The notes: generated by a model not told the origin, from the sequence alone. DNA of 64,000 nt from Flavobacteriales bacterium UBA7430 (GCA_002478765.1 DLQO01000038.1:16414-80413), one strand, 5' to 3'; shown: positions 8,362 through 18,110, counted from the stretch's first letter. Translations and numbers: made by a program.

Positions 8362-8706
8362 CTAAAGGACTTCCCTAATAGCGACCAATTGTGCCCGAAT
8401 GTCTTTCAATTGATTAACCAACTCAACATTTTTGATGGTGTCGTCTTTATTTTCTCGGAGTTTTTTCTTTGCTCCTTGTAGGGTGTACCCTCTTTCTTTC
8501 ACCAGATGAAAGATTATTTTGAAATTTTCAATGTCTTTGACGGTAAACAAACGATTCCCTTTTCTGTTCTTTTTGGGTTTGATGATGGTGAACTCTTTTT
8601 CCCAAAATCGTATCAAGGACTTATTTACATCGAACATGTCAGCCACTTCGCCAATGGAATGGTATATTTTTTTTGTGGAATCTTCTCCTGAGGGTATAGA
8701 GCTCAT
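8362..8706 (-). CDS. MerR-family transcriptional regulator
   Basis: A 114-aa protein with a MerR winged-helix domain at about residues 14-82 (YHSIGEVADMFDVNKSLIRFWEKEF, then NRLFTVKDIENFKIIFHLVKERGYTLQGAKK). A short coiled-coil tail lacks Cys or other effector residues, so it is probably not a metal sensor. Its ATG abuts the stop of the upstream M23 peptidase gene with no spacer, indicating a two-gene operon. The pair M23-MerR is, from memory, common in Flavobacteriia. The target genes cannot be read from the sequence. Confidence 0.88.
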   Translation of the reverse strand: MSSIPSGEDSTKKIYHSIGEVADMFDVNKSLIRFWEKEFTIIKPKKNRKGNRLFTVKDIENFKIIFHLVKERGYTLQGAKKKLRENKDDTIKNVELVNQLKDIRAQLVAIREVL

Positions 8707-9708
8707 TTAATCAAATGATTGATTTTCTTGTGAAGCCAGTTCCAGCATTTTGTCGTACTCTTCCGCTGTTAAATCATTAAAGTAATAATTTACAGGGTTT
8801 ACTTTTTTGTCGTTTCGGATAACTTCGTAGTGAAGGTGAGGAGCCGTGGAAGTCCCAGAGTTCCCAACATACCCGATGATGTCTCCACGTTTAACTTTTT
8901 GTTTCCTTTTGACAACGTATTTTTGTAGGTGAGCATAGAATGTTTTGTACCCATATCCGTGATTGATGGACACGTAATTTCCATAGCCTCTTTTGGAGCG
9001 TTTTGTTTTTTCGATAACACCGTCACCTGTTGCGTAAATAGCCGTTCCTTTTGGAGCAGAAAAATCCATTCCCCAGTGCATTTTACGTGTTTTATATATC
9101 GGATGGATTCGGTAACCATAACCTGACGCCATCCTTTTTAAATCTTTATTTGCTACGGGTTGAATGGCTGGGATATGCGCAAGCATATCTTCTTTATTTT
9201 GAGCCATTTTTAAGACATCATCAAACGACTTTGATTGCACATAAATGGCCTTGGAGAGTTGGTCAATTTTTCGGTTTAAATCGCTAATCATTTCCGAGTG
9301 CTTAAAGCCTTCGTATTTTTTATACCGATTAACCCCACCAAACCCCGCTTTCCGAATACTAGCATCAATCGGCTCAGCTTCGAAAATTACACGATATATG
9401 TTGTCATCTCGCTCTTGAAGCTCATCGATGATCAAGGATGATGTTGTGATTTGGTCTTCTAATAGTTTGTACTGTACCAAAAGGTTGTCTATCTCTCTTT
9501 TTAATTCTTTTTCTTTTGGAGAGTCAAAAAAAGTGAAAAATAGGAGTACTAAAATAAAAGCGATGGCAGATGCGCTGGTCATGAAGATGAGTATACGACC
9601 AAAAGATTGAGTTTTGGTTCGCTCAATTTTTTTGTACGATAATGTTTTCTTGTCGTAATAATATTTGACCTTGGTCATAAGCTGTAAAATTTGGCTAAAT
9701 TTGTCCAT
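8707..9708 (-). CDS. M23 (LytM-type) peptidoglycan peptidase
   Basis: A 333-aa protein with one transmembrane helix at about residues 37-60. A coiled-coil segment runs about 66-105 (KELKREIDNLLVQYKLLEDQ) and a C-terminal LytM domain about 190-310. Zinc ligands are visible as HWGMD (HxxxD) and HLHYEV (HxH), so it is probably catalytically active. The order membrane helix, coiled coil, LytM matches cell-wall hydrolases that act in division or elongation. It is the first gene of the pair with merR. The ATG is preceded by a short divergent spacer shared with alaS. Confidence 0.93.
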   Translation of the reverse strand: MDKFSQILQLMTKVKYYYDKKTLSYKKIERTKTQSFGRILIFMTSASAIAFILVLLFFTFFDSPKEKELKREIDNLLVQYKLLEDQITTSSLIIDELQERDDNIYRVIFEAEPIDASIRKAGFGGVNRYKKYEGFKHSEMISDLNRKIDQLSKAIYVQSKSFDDVLKMAQNKEDMLAHIPAIQPVANKDLKRMASGYGYRIHPIYKTRKMHWGMDFSAPKGTAIYATGDGVIEKTKRSKRGYGNYVSINHGYGYKTFYAHLQKYVVKRKQKVKRGDIIGYVGNSGTSTAPHLHYEVIRNDKKVNPVNYYFNDLTAEEYDKMLELASQENQSFD

Positions 9709-9799
9709 TGTCGTTTAGCTCTTTACCGAGCGCAATTTAAGAAATTCCTACTTAAGGGTTTTCTTCGGCGATGAGAATACAACACAAAATCATACAAGA

Positions 9800-9807
9800 T
9801 AGATTTG
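9800..9807 (+). promoter_or_regulatory. -7 promoter box close to alaS
   Basis: TAGATTTG matches TAnnTTTG and ends 8 nt before the alaS ATG chosen here (9816). It supports that start over the upstream ATG at 9771, and it predicts a leader of only a few nucleotides. No good -33 element is visible. Confidence 0.45.
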
Positions 9808-9815
9808 TAACACTT

Positions 9816-12416
9816 ATGAACGCTCAAGAAATACGTCAAAAATTTTTAGACTTTTTTACAGAGAAAGGTCATTCAACTGTTCGCTCAGCTCCTATAGTGA
9901 TTAAAAATGATCCGACTTTGATGTTCACCAATGCTGGAATGAATCAGTTTAAGGATTTATTCCTAGGCATCAGTGTGGTGAAAGATTCCCGAGTAGTAAA
10001 CAGCCAAAAGTGCCTGCGTGTATCCGGTAAGCATAACGATCTTGATGAGGTAGGGCATGACACGTATCATCATACCATGTTTGAAATGTTGGGAAATTGG
10101 TCTTTTGGTGATTATTTTAAAAAAGAAGCTATTGATTGGGCTTGGGAGTTGTTGACAGATGTTTATGGTATTGATAAAGACCGTCTTTATGTGACGATTT
10201 TTGAAGGCGCTAAAGAAGATAAGCTGGACAAAGATCAGGAGGCCTATGATTGTTGGAAAAATCATATCCCTGAAGATCGAATATTGAATGGGAACAAAAA
10301 GGATAATTTTTGGGAAATGGGGGATGTAGGTCCTTGTGGTCCATGCTCTGAAATACACATTGATCTCAGGTCTATTAAAGAACGAGCTAGAGTAGATGCT
10401 AGAACTCTAGTAAATTTTGATCATCCTCAAGTTGTTGAAGTTTGGAATTTGGTTTTCATGCAATACAACCGTAAATCAAATGGTAGTCTAGAAAATCTGC
10501 CCAATACTCATGTTGATACCGGTATGGGTTTTGAACGTTTAGCAATGGCTTTGCAAGGCAAACAATCGAATTACGATACCGATGTTTTTACACCTTTAAT
10601 TCAAGAGTTAAGTTCGATTACAGGCTTTCAATATGGTAAAGATGAAAAAGTAGACATTGCTCTTCGCGTAGTTTCAGATCATATCAGGGCTATTGCTTTT
10701 GCTATTGCCGATGGGCAACTTCCATCCAATAACGGAGCGGGATATGTTATTCGTAGGATTCTAAGAAGAGCTGTACGTTATGGGTTTACATTTCTTGACG
10801 TTAGAGGTCCGTTTATGTATCAGTTGGTTTCTGTACTCGTAGACCAAATGGGAGCATTTTTTCCAGAAATTGCAAAACAACAAACGCTGGCTGAGAAAGT
10901 AATACAGGAAGAGGAAAACTCCTTTATGCGAACTTTAGAAAAAGGGCTTAAGCGTATTGACAACATCATAAGCTCTTCAGAAGCAACTGTAATAGATGGG
11001 TCTAAGGCTTTTGAATTGTATGATACTTTTGGTTTTCCTATCGATTTGACAGCTTTAATTTTATCGGAAAACGGAAGAGAGGTTGACATGAAAGGTTTTG
11101 ATGTGCACATGGAGGCGCAAAAAGAACGTGCACGAGCTGCTTCAACTGTAGAAACTGAAGATTGGATTGTGTTATCTGATTCAGATACGAATTTTGTGGG
11201 ATACGACCAGTTATCTTCAGAGGTAAGGATAAGTCAGTACAGAAAAGTAAAACAAAAAGGAAAAACGTTTTATCAATTGGTGTTTGATAAGACTCCTTTT
11301 TACGCTGAAGGTGGTGGCCAAGTGGGAGACAAAGGAGTCATTAGCGCCCACGGGAATGAAGTGTCAATTTTCAATACAAAGAAAGAGAACAATCTTATTG
11401 TTCATTTTACAACCAAGCTTCCTGAAAATCCTTCAGCTGTTTTTTTAGCTGAAGTGGATGGTCAGAAAAGGTTGTCTACTGAGAAGAATCATTCTGCGAC
11501 TCATCTTCTTCATGAAGCCTTAAGATTGGTTCTGGGAGAGCATGTTGAGCAAAAAGGATCGTTGGTGAATGATCAGTATTTGCGCTTTGATTTTTCGCAT
11601 TTTTCCAAAGTGACATCAGAAGAACTACAACGTGTAGAGGATCTTGTGAATGCAAACATCCGTGAAAATATTGCATTAAGTGAAATGCGGTCTGTTACCA
11701 TGTCCGAAGCACAAAAACTTGGGGCCATGATGCTTTTTGGTGAAAAATATGGCGATGCTGTCCGCGTTATAAAATTTGGAACTTCCATTGAACTTTGTGG
11801 TGGATGTCACGTAGCTTTTACGGGACAAATTGGGTTGATAAAAATCACCTCTGAGGGCGGAGTTGCTGCTGGGGTAAGAAGAATTGAGGCAATCAGTTCA
11901 GAGAAGGCTTTTGACCACTACAAAAAGCAAGAAGAAACATTGAATGATTTGAGATTATTGTTGAAGAATCCTAGCGATCCTTTGAAGAGTTTAGAAGGGC
12001 TAATTAAAGAGAAAGCTGATTTAGAGAAGAAAATAAGCCTACTTGTTTCGGAAAAAGCAAAAGGACTGAAATCTGAATTGATTAAGTCTGCGCAAGAGAT
12101 AAATGGAGTTAATTTTATCAGTGCTATTGTTGACTTGGAGCCCAACGCGATGAAGGACCTCTCTTTTGCTTGTAAAAAAGAGTTGCCAAACCTGTTGATG
12201 GTCCTGGGCGCTGAAAATGACGGTAAAGCAAACTTAAGTGTAGCAATCTCCGAGGATCTTGTAGAGCGAAAAGGACTTAATGCGGGTCAAATTATACGAG
12301 AAATCGCAAAAGAAATCCACGGTGGTGGTGGTGGTCAAGCTTTCTTTGCCACTGCGGGAGGGAAAAACCCAAAGGGTCTACAGAATGCTTTGGCGAAAAC
12401 AAAGAATCTTTTGTAA
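9816..12416 (+). CDS. alaS: Alanyl-tRNA synthetase
   Basis: AlaS charges tRNA-Ala and edits mischarged Ser and Gly. I chose the start at 9816 ([19 protein letters not shown], 866 aa) because this is the family N terminus. The in-frame ATG at 9771 would add 15 unrelated residues and sits upstream of a promoter box. Aminoacylation motifs include [15 protein letters not shown] and [16 protein letters not shown]. The editing domain carries the zinc motifs [10 protein letters not shown] and CGGCH. The C-Ala domain ends with [14 protein letters not shown]. All domains are complete. Confidence 0.97.
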   Translation: MNAQEIRQKFLDFFTEKGHSTVRSAPIVIKNDPTLMFTNAGMNQFKDLFLGISVVKDSRVVNSQKCLRVSGKHNDLDEVGHDTYHHTMFEMLGNWSFGDYFKKEAIDWAWELLTDVYGIDKDRLYVTIFEGAKEDKLDKDQEAYDCWKNHIPEDRILNGNKKDNFWEMGDVGPCGPCSEIHIDLRSIKERARVDARTLVNFDHPQVVEVWNLVFMQYNRKSNGSLENLPNTHVDTGMGFERLAMALQGKQSNYDTDVFTPLIQELSSITGFQYGKDEKVDIALRVVSDHIRAIAFAIADGQLPSNNGAGYVIRRILRRAVRYGFTFLDVRGPFMYQLVSVLVDQMGAFFPEIAKQQTLAEKVIQEEENSFMRTLEKGLKRIDNIISSSEATVIDGSKAFELYDTFGFPIDLTALILSENGREVDMKGFDVHMEAQKERARAASTVETEDWIVLSDSDTNFVGYDQLSSEVRISQYRKVKQKGKTFYQLVFDKTPFYAEGGGQVGDKGVISAHGNEVSIFNTKKENNLIVHFTTKLPENPSAVFLAEVDGQKRLSTEKNHSATHLLHEALRLVLGEHVEQKGSLVNDQYLRFDFSHFSKVTSEELQRVEDLVNANIRENIALSEMRSVTMSEAQKLGAMMLFGEKYGDAVRVIKFGTSIELCGGCHVAFTGQIGLIKITSEGGVAAGVRRIEAISSEKAFDHYKKQEETLNDLRLLLKNPSDPLKSLEGLIKEKADLEKKISLLVSEKAKGLKSELIKSAQEINGVNFISAIVDLEPNAMKDLSFACKKELPNLLMVLGAENDGKANLSVAISEDLVERKGLNAGQIIREIAKEIHGGGGGQAFFATAGGKNPKGLQNALAKTKNLL

Positions 12417-12486
12417 TCAAGGGTTTTAAAGCCACAATGATTCTGATATTCGATGGAGTCTAGACAATTCTTTTTTACAAATTACT

Positions 12487-12735
12487 TTACTCCGAAGATT
12501 CTTTCAGGTTGTTCTTAGATTCGTTTATCACTTTTATTGCATCTGGTAAATCCTCTTTCGCGACCAAAACTTTTACTGAGTTTTCTGATCCTGGGGTTAC
12601 CCATCCGGCCGATAAACTGTTGTGGAAGTCATCCCTTATGACGCATTTGATGTTATTGTCGTCCAGTATAGATGTTATAAATTGTGCATTTAAGAATGAA
12701 CCTGAGTATATGATTTTTAAATAACCGATTGCCAT
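12487..12735 (-). CDS. DUF2007-family small protein
   Basis: An 82-aa protein with the fold pattern of DUF2007 (putative signal-transducing) proteins: LKIIYSGSFLNAQFITSILDDNNIKCVIRDDFHN at the N terminus, then VKVLVAKEDLPDAIKVINE. The IIYSG...A..I...L...I pattern is diagnostic. Function is unknown; relatives have a ferredoxin-like, PII-like fold. It is convergent with alaS. The preceding 120 bp are AT-rich with no clear promoter. Confidence 0.8.
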   Translation of the reverse strand: MAIGYLKIIYSGSFLNAQFITSILDDNNIKCVIRDDFHNSLSAGWVTPGSENSVKVLVAKEDLPDAIKVINESKNNLKESSE

Positions 12736-12857
12736 ATAAATAATTTGATTATTAATTATTGGGTATTGAGTTTATGATGAAAATTGTATTTTATATTATG
12801 ATAAATTTAGTTAAAATTTGCCACAGTAAAAAGTAGGCGTTCATGACGCTTCGTTTC

Positions 12858-13046
12858 TCAGGTGTTTTTAGCGTTCGTACTTTTGCTTTTTTTGGAAAAC
12901 TCATACGGACAATGCTTGCAAAGATTCTTGCAACAGTATCCTCTTTTTAAGTGGTACTTCTCGGTATATATAATATAGCCTTCCTCGGAATGATAATAAT
13001 CCTCTGGTTCTAAATTTCGAAATTGAGAAAATCCTTCTGTTGTCAT
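12858..13046 (-). CDS. DUF5522-family small cysteine-rich protein
   Basis: With the start at 13046 this is a 62-aa protein. A longer frame opens at 13094 but would run into the divergent gene. A TAAATTTG -7 box lies just 5 nt upstream of the 13046 ATG, so I prefer the shorter form. The core YIIYTEKYHLKRGYCCKNLCKHCPYEF, with four Cys in a CC-x3-C-x2-C pattern, fits the DUF5522 family and suggests metal binding. The C terminus is Lys-rich. Function is unknown. Confidence 0.72.
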   Translation of the reverse strand: MTTEGFSQFRNLEPEDYYHSEEGYIIYTEKYHLKRGYCCKNLCKHCPYEFSKKSKSTNAKNT

Positions 13047-13047
13047 A

Positions 13048-13080
13048 TTTGCAAATTTACAATTTTCACATGTATCTTTG
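13048..13080. promoter_or_regulatory. Interleaved divergent promoters for the DUF5522 and PLP-enzyme genes
   Basis: Plus strand: TTTG at 13048-13051, a 21-nt spacer and TATCTTTG at 13073-13080, a full Bacteroidota -33/-7 pair ending 4 nt before the ATG at 13085. Minus strand: TAAATTTG at 13059-13052, ending 5 nt before the ATG at 13046. Both starts fall about where transcription should begin, so both mRNAs may be leaderless. Confidence 0.6.
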
Positions 13081-13084
13081 GCGT

Positions 13085-13990
13085 ATGCATTCACCGATTA
13101 ACATTCCTGTTCAAGAAATACTAGATCCAGTCTTGAGAGAAAACGCCGTGAGGGTTTACTTAAAGCGCGAGGATTTAATTCACGAGAAAATATCGGGGAA
13201 TAAGTGGCGGAAATTGGTCTATAATTTAAAGCATGCAAAATCAAAAGGACTTAAAACATTGGTCACTTTTGGAGGAGCATTTTCAAATCATATTTCCGCA
13301 ACTGCAGCAGCGGGTAAAGAATTTGGTTTTAAAACTGTGGGTGTGATTAGAGGCGAAGAATACGCATCTTTAAATCCAACACTTCACTATGCGAGTTCTT
13401 GCGGCATGGAGTTGCGCTATGTAGATCGCAGTGCCTACCGAGAAAAAATGTCAAAAGAATTTAAAGCTAAATATTTAGCAGATATTGAGAGCTATTATTT
13501 GATACCAGAGGGCGGCACCAACAAATTAGCTGTAAGAGGTTGTGAAGAAATTCTTTCAGAGATTCCAATTGATTTTGACGTGACTTGTTGTGCTTGTGGA
13601 ACAGGAGGGACCCTTTCGGGCATCATTAACAGCTTAAAACCTCATCAAAGAGCACTTGGTTTTGTGTCGTTAAAAGGAGGTGATTTCATTCATGACGAAA
13701 TTCGCAAATATGTGATAAATTCGCAATGGTCTTTGAATTTAGATTATCATTTTGGAGGTTATGCCAAGGTAGATCGAGTTTTAGTTGACTTTATAAATCA
13801 ATTTAAATTAAAACATAATATTGCTCTGGACCCAATTTATACGGGAAAGATGATGTTTGGCTTGTGGAACTTGATTGAAAATGGTTATTTTCGGCGTGGA
13901 ACTACAATCATCGCAATTCATACGGGCGGACTTCAAGGGATTCTCGGCATGAATGAGCGAAATAGAGCAAAAGGCTTACAGATCTTATGA
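13085..13990 (+). CDS. PLP-dependent ACC deaminase/D-cysteine desulfhydrase family protein
   Basis: A 301-aa fold-type II PLP enzyme. The PLP lysine lies in KISGNKWRKL near residue 37, and LVTFGGAFSNHISATAAAGKEFG is the substrate/cofactor loop. A Gly-rich phosphate-binding loop CACGTGGTLSGI lies near residue 180, with HTGGLQGILG at the C terminus. The family includes ACC deaminase and D-cysteine desulfhydrase, and the two cannot be separated by motif alone here. The start at 13085 fits the family N terminus (SPINIPVQEI) and the promoter box. The gene overlaps the next by 4 bp. Confidence 0.87.
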   Translation: MHSPINIPVQEILDPVLRENAVRVYLKREDLIHEKISGNKWRKLVYNLKHAKSKGLKTLVTFGGAFSNHISATAAAGKEFGFKTVGVIRGEEYASLNPTLHYASSCGMELRYVDRSAYREKMSKEFKAKYLADIESYYLIPEGGTNKLAVRGCEEILSEIPIDFDVTCCACGTGGTLSGIINSLKPHQRALGFVSLKGGDFIHDEIRKYVINSQWSLNLDYHFGGYAKVDRVLVDFINQFKLKHNIALDPIYTGKMMFGLWNLIENGYFRRGTTIIAIHTGGLQGILGMNERNRAKGLQIL

Positions 13991-14895
13991 AAAGAATTTT
14001 TTACATACTCATTTTAATAGTTTCACAATCAACCACTGCTCAGCAATCAGCCTCAGAGCAATACATTCGTAAATATCATGAAATTGCTATCGATGAAATG
14101 CACACTTACGGGATTCCTGCAAGCATAACTTTAGCCCAAGGAATCTTAGAGTCTGGGAATGGAAACTCCACGCTCTCAAGAAAATCAAAAAATCATTTTG
14201 GTATAAAATGTCATAAAGGCTGGAAGGGAAAGAAAGTATACCACGATGATGATGCAAAAGATGAGTGTTTTAGAAAGTATAGAAAGGTTTCAGATTCTTA
14301 CAGAGACCATTCGGAATTTTTGAAAACTCGAGATCGCTATGCTTTTTTGTTTGACTACAAAATGACCGATTACAAGTCTTGGGCAAAAGGTTTGAAAAAA
14401 GCAGGATATGCGACGCACCCAGAGTATGCTTCGAAGCTTATCAAACTGATTCATAAGTATGAGCTGGATCAGTATGACAAATCATCTAAGTCCGGAAAAA
14501 GAAAGGTAAAAAAGCCAAAACGTAAGTACAGAAAAGAGATTTTTAAAAGTGATAATGGTTTGAAGTATGTATTGGCTATTGATGGTGAAACATATGATGT
14601 TATAGCAAGACAACAAAGCTTGTGGTTGTGGGAGTTGCTGACCTACAATGATAGAGATCGCGACATGAAGTTGTTGTCAAAAGAAAGAGTTTATCTAGAG
14701 CTTAAGAAAAAGCGATCAAAGACAGAGTATCATGTCGTAGAGTCGGGTGAAACTTTGCGAGGGATATCTCAATTGTATGGCATCCAACTAGAAAAGCTTT
14801 GCCACAAGAATAGAATGATTTTGGACGCGAAGCTCAAAGTAGGGCAGAAATTATTTTTGAGAAAAAGAAAGCCTAAAAATTACTCCACCACATAG
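13987..14895 (+). CDS. Secreted N-acetylglucosaminidase with LysM domain
   Basis: A 302-aa exported peptidoglycan hydrolase. The signal peptide ends near STTAQ. The glucosaminidase domain spans about residues 27-160, with the catalytic-region motif ITLAQGILESGNGNSTLSRK and HFGIKC. A basic linker follows (SKSGKRKVKKPKRKYRK), then a C-terminal LysM at about 252-298 (YHVVESGETLRGISQLYGI ... LKVGQKLFL) that binds glycan. It is translationally coupled to the PLP-enzyme gene by a 4-bp overlap. Its 3' end overlaps the convergent gene by 16 bp. Confidence 0.92.
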   Translation: MKRIFYILILIVSQSTTAQQSASEQYIRKYHEIAIDEMHTYGIPASITLAQGILESGNGNSTLSRKSKNHFGIKCHKGWKGKKVYHDDDAKDECFRKYRKVSDSYRDHSEFLKTRDRYAFLFDYKMTDYKSWAKGLKKAGYATHPEYASKLIKLIHKYELDQYDKSSKSGKRKVKKPKRKYRKEIFKSDNGLKYVLAIDGETYDVIARQQSLWLWELLTYNDRDRDMKLLSKERVYLELKKKRSKTEYHVVESGETLRGISQLYGIQLEKLCHKNRMILDAKLKVGQKLFLRKRKPKNYSTT

Positions 14896-17474
14896 TTATA
14901 CAACATGCCCGATTCGTCACCAATGATATAGTTTGGTTTCCCGTCTAGGTCTAGGTCATTGATTAACCCTATTGTTTTCCCATAAACTGGAAATCCATCA
15001 ACTAAATCATTTGTTGCACTAAAAAGGTAAGCTTTAGAATTTAGTGTGTCTGTGATGCTCAGATAGGGTTGTTGATTGATGTCAGACAGCTCTGCGTTAG
15101 TTAACTGGCTATTTTCGAAGCTATAAAGCATATTCATTTTTGGGCCATTTACCTTTAAATCGTTTCCTTCCAGAAGAATATGGTGTCCATTTTTGTAACT
15201 GAATTTGATGTCTTCATCAAATTCAAATTTGAGGCTATTGTCCACACTTCCATCAAAAAGTATGTTTTGTTGCACACCACTTCTGTCAATTGTTACAATT
15301 CTTGTTTCGGAAAGATTTCGACCTTTGATGACTTGAATTTTGTTTTCAGAAAAATCAATTTTTTCCTTCACTTTAAATCGATGTTCACCTTTTCGGTTTA
15401 AAATATTCAGTGTGCCATTTTTTTCTGCCAAAAGAATGTGGTCTTTTCCGGCAACGATAAAGTGTTTAGCAGAATGAATAGCTTCACTTTTTGTTTGTTT
15501 TAATTTCCAACCTTTAACAAGAAATCCCTGTTTGTTGTACATGTAATGATGTTTTCCACTAGAGACTAGAATACGATAATTTCTATTTTTTTCGTAATCA
15601 AATACCGACAATGGAAGATTTGTTTTGTGTTTCAATTTAATAGGGTATGATCCCACGTCTCTTCCTTTTCTGTCGATCAGGAAAATTTCATTCGTTGTAT
15701 TGAATAGAAGTTGTAGTTTTTTATTTCTAAAAAGGTCTATTTGATTTACGGATCCAAGTATCGGTTCTTTGAATTTTCTTTTCCAAAGAATTTCTCCTCC
15801 TGTGGATATTAAGTAAAGATTAAGGTTTTCATCTTGAACAACAATCTCATGGTTTTGATTGTAGTGATTCTCTACAAGATTAATTTTAGAAACAATCGGT
15901 GCATCAAGTTGAATTGTCCACAAAGATTTTGTGTCTTCAAGTTGAGACGAGTCATAGTGCAAATAGGCATTTGTAAAGCAATGACTTCCTTTCGCATTGA
16001 ATTGTATAGCAAAAGATTTGAATTCGCTAAAGGCTTCAGGATGCTGCTTTATAATCTGTGAAATTTCATTTTGTAGGTAATGCTCTGAGATCGAAGAAAT
16101 TGAGGTATTTTGTATGAACGTCGTATAGTTTGATCCAGAGCTTAATTTATCCACACAATCTTTATAGGCCAAAGAATTATCGAGAGTTCGTTTGGCTTTA
16201 TAGTCATTAATTAAACTTTTTAATGAGGCTATGTTATCTGTCACAACAAGTTGTTCCGAGAGGATGCAAGCATATGCCAATTCATTTACATGCTCAAAAT
16301 TACTCAAACTGGAAAGATGATTCAATTGATTCCATTTGAATAGCTTTTGTTGTCGGTATTCAAAAGTGGAGTCAGAATTTGTATGAATGTAATTCTCGAC
16401 TCTTTCACTATCCGTGATATGAATGACTAAACCGGAAGACAGTTGGGTTTTATTTTCTGTTAAAAACCAAGTTATCTCTCTGTCAATCCAATTTTCAAAC
16501 TCAGATCGATCTTTCTTTTTCAGTGTTTTAATCTTATTATCAAACGCAACTTTCTGATGATTGTACTCAACGGCATTCATATGTTTTCGTTGATATTGTT
16601 TGAAATTTTCAAAGGTTTTACTGGTGAATAGTGCTGTATTTTTTGGAAGAACTCTAGGAGCGATTGGTGTATGTCCTGAATTGCCTTTGAAAAAGCTGAG
16701 TTCTTGTGCCAGTGAGTCATGGCTCAGGCTGATTCCACTCATTAACACCCCATCTTCAAGTAGATCTATATCCCACTGAAACCACTCGGCTAATTTTTCA
16801 GTTTGAGAATGGTTTTTAAGAATACTAGAACTGAGTTTATCAAAATTTTTGGAATGGATGAAAAGATTAAAATCTTCTTTTTTATTTGAAGAGTCATAAA
16901 TACGTCGAAAAGACTCATCAATACTCAAGTTGTTTGGAGTTTTAAGCTGTCTAATAGCGTCCTCAACTAATATTTTATTGGGGCTCATGAACACCAGTTC
17001 TTTGTGAATGGTATAGAATATTTTTTTATTGTGTGTGTCAACTTCAATAATTTTCGCACTGCTGTAGGGGTGTTCTTGGACGGCGGAAAAGCTTTTTAAG
17101 CTTAGTTCAAGCAATTGCAGTTGTTGTACTTGGTTTTCTGTTGTGCTTACAGCGAGCCAGTCAAATGACCGAGAACCTGTAAGATGTAGTGATAAGAATA
17201 CGGGGTTAATGTTTTGTAAGTCTACACCAAAAGTCGACAGTGTTGAGTCGACGCTTTTGATTTCTTTTAATGAGGGATTTAACAAAGCCTTATTCGTTAA
17301 AGCTTGCCAAAGCTTATTTTCTGTGAGTTCTCGAATGCTCGTCGAAACATCATTCGTCTCGATGATTAGAGCTGCGTCAATAGGAATAGCTTCTATAGGA
17401 AGGCTTCTTTCTTGCTCGGTTTGACAAGCAAAAAATGTCGTAACAATAAAAAGTATACTCAGTAACCGTTTCAT
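14880..17474 (-). CDS. Large lipoprotein: DUF3352-like domain plus C-terminal propeller-like repeats
   Basis: An 864-aa protein with a lipoprotein signal (TFFACQ, Cys near residue 17). The N-terminal half (about 25-530) opens IPIDAALIIETNDVSTSIREL, as in DUF3352-type proteins. The C-terminal third (about 545-864) holds repeated beta units such as GGEILWKRKFKEPILGSV, KGRDVGSYPI, KQGFLVKGWKLK and KGEHRFKV, which resemble PQQ/WD-like propeller blades. The final blade ends GDESGMLYNYVVE. It should sit in the envelope; substrate and role are unknown. It lies downstream of rnhB but has its own -7 box. Confidence 0.62.
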   Translation of the reverse strand: MKRLLSILFIVTTFFACQTEQERSLPIEAIPIDAALIIETNDVSTSIRELTENKLWQALTNKALLNPSLKEIKSVDSTLSTFGVDLQNINPVFLSLHLTGSRSFDWLAVSTTENQVQQLQLLELSLKSFSAVQEHPYSSAKIIEVDTHNKKIFYTIHKELVFMSPNKILVEDAIRQLKTPNNLSIDESFRRIYDSSNKKEDFNLFIHSKNFDKLSSSILKNHSQTEKLAEWFQWDIDLLEDGVLMSGISLSHDSLAQELSFFKGNSGHTPIAPRVLPKNTALFTSKTFENFKQYQRKHMNAVEYNHQKVAFDNKIKTLKKKDRSEFENWIDREITWFLTENKTQLSSGLVIHITDSERVENYIHTNSDSTFEYRQQKLFKWNQLNHLSSLSNFEHVNELAYACILSEQLVVTDNIASLKSLINDYKAKRTLDNSLAYKDCVDKLSSGSNYTTFIQNTSISSISEHYLQNEISQIIKQHPEAFSEFKSFAIQFNAKGSHCFTNAYLHYDSSQLEDTKSLWTIQLDAPIVSKINLVENHYNQNHEIVVQDENLNLYLISTGGEILWKRKFKEPILGSVNQIDLFRNKKLQLLFNTTNEIFLIDRKGRDVGSYPIKLKHKTNLPLSVFDYEKNRNYRILVSSGKHHYMYNKQGFLVKGWKLKQTKSEAIHSAKHFIVAGKDHILLAEKNGTLNILNRKGEHRFKVKEKIDFSENKIQVIKGRNLSETRIVTIDRSGVQQNILFDGSVDNSLKFEFDEDIKFSYKNGHHILLEGNDLKVNGPKMNMLYSFENSQLTNAELSDINQQPYLSITDTLNSKAYLFSATNDLVDGFPVYGKTIGLINDLDLDGKPNYIIGDESGMLYNYVVE

Positions 17475-17493
17475 GGGTTTGTTTTAGGCATTT

Positions 17494-17501
17494 CAAAAAT
17501 A
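17494..17501 (-). promoter_or_regulatory. -7 promoter box for the large lipoprotein gene
   Basis: Minus-strand TATTTTTG lies 19 nt before the ATG, inside the 36-bp gap after rnhB. It suggests an internal promoter in the glycosyltransferase-rnhB-lipoprotein run. Confidence 0.4.
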
Positions 17502-17510
17502 GAAATTTTA

Positions 17511-18110
17511 TCAAAAGTCTAAGCGCAATTGATCAGGAAGTAATTTGAAACTTTCACGATGGTATGGAGTAATTCCATATTCTTTGATAGCTAACCTGTG
17601 AGCTTTTGTTGGATATCCCTTGTTTTTTCCCCAAAGATATTTGGGATATTGTAAATGAATCCCTTCCATCATTTCATCTCGATATGTTTTTGCGAGGATC
17701 GAGGCGGCAGCGATGTTTAAATATTTTGCATCTCCTTTGATGATACAGTGATGTTCTTTGTCATGATACTGTTTGAAGCGGTTTCCATCCACCAAAATAC
17801 TATCATAATGGTGTTGAATCTGGTCCAGGGCTCTATGCATGGCTAAAAAAGAGGCATTTAAAATATTGATTTCATCAATTTCTTTAGAATCTACGATACC
17901 AACAGCATATGCTAAAGCTTGTTCATGAATTACAGCCCTTAAATGATTTCTATTCTTTTCACTCAACTGCTTTGAGTCGTTCAAGAGCTCATGCTTAAAG
18001 TTTTGAGGTAAAATTACAGCAGCCGCAACAACAGGCCCGGCAAGACATCCACGACCAGCTTCATCACAACCTATTTCCGTTTTATGTTTCTCAAAATAGG
18101 AAGCTAACAT
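17511..18110 (-). CDS. rnhB: Ribonuclease HII
   Basis: RNase HII removes ribonucleotides from RNA-DNA hybrids. The 199-aa length is normal. The signature [21 protein letters not shown] with its catalytic Asp and Glu is near the N terminus. A second acidic block is [18 protein letters not shown] and DSILVDGN, and the C-terminal region [21 protein letters not shown] holds the family GYxTxxH motif. The start overlaps the end of the glycosyltransferase gene by 7 bp. Confidence 0.96.
   Translation of the reverse strand: MLASYFEKHKTEIGCDEAGRGCLAGPVVAAAVILPQNFKHELLNDSKQLSEKNRNHLRAVIHEQALAYAVGIVDSKEIDEINILNASFLAMHRALDQIQHHYDSILVDGNRFKQYHDKEHHCIIKGDAKYLNIAAASILAKTYRDEMMEGIHLQYPKYLWGKNKGYPTKAHRLAIKEYGITPYHRESFKLLPDQLRLDF

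Noticed and set aside
9963-10358. 131-codon minus-strand frame within alaS
   Set aside because: Lies entirely opposite the catalytic domain of AlaS and has no recognisable domain.
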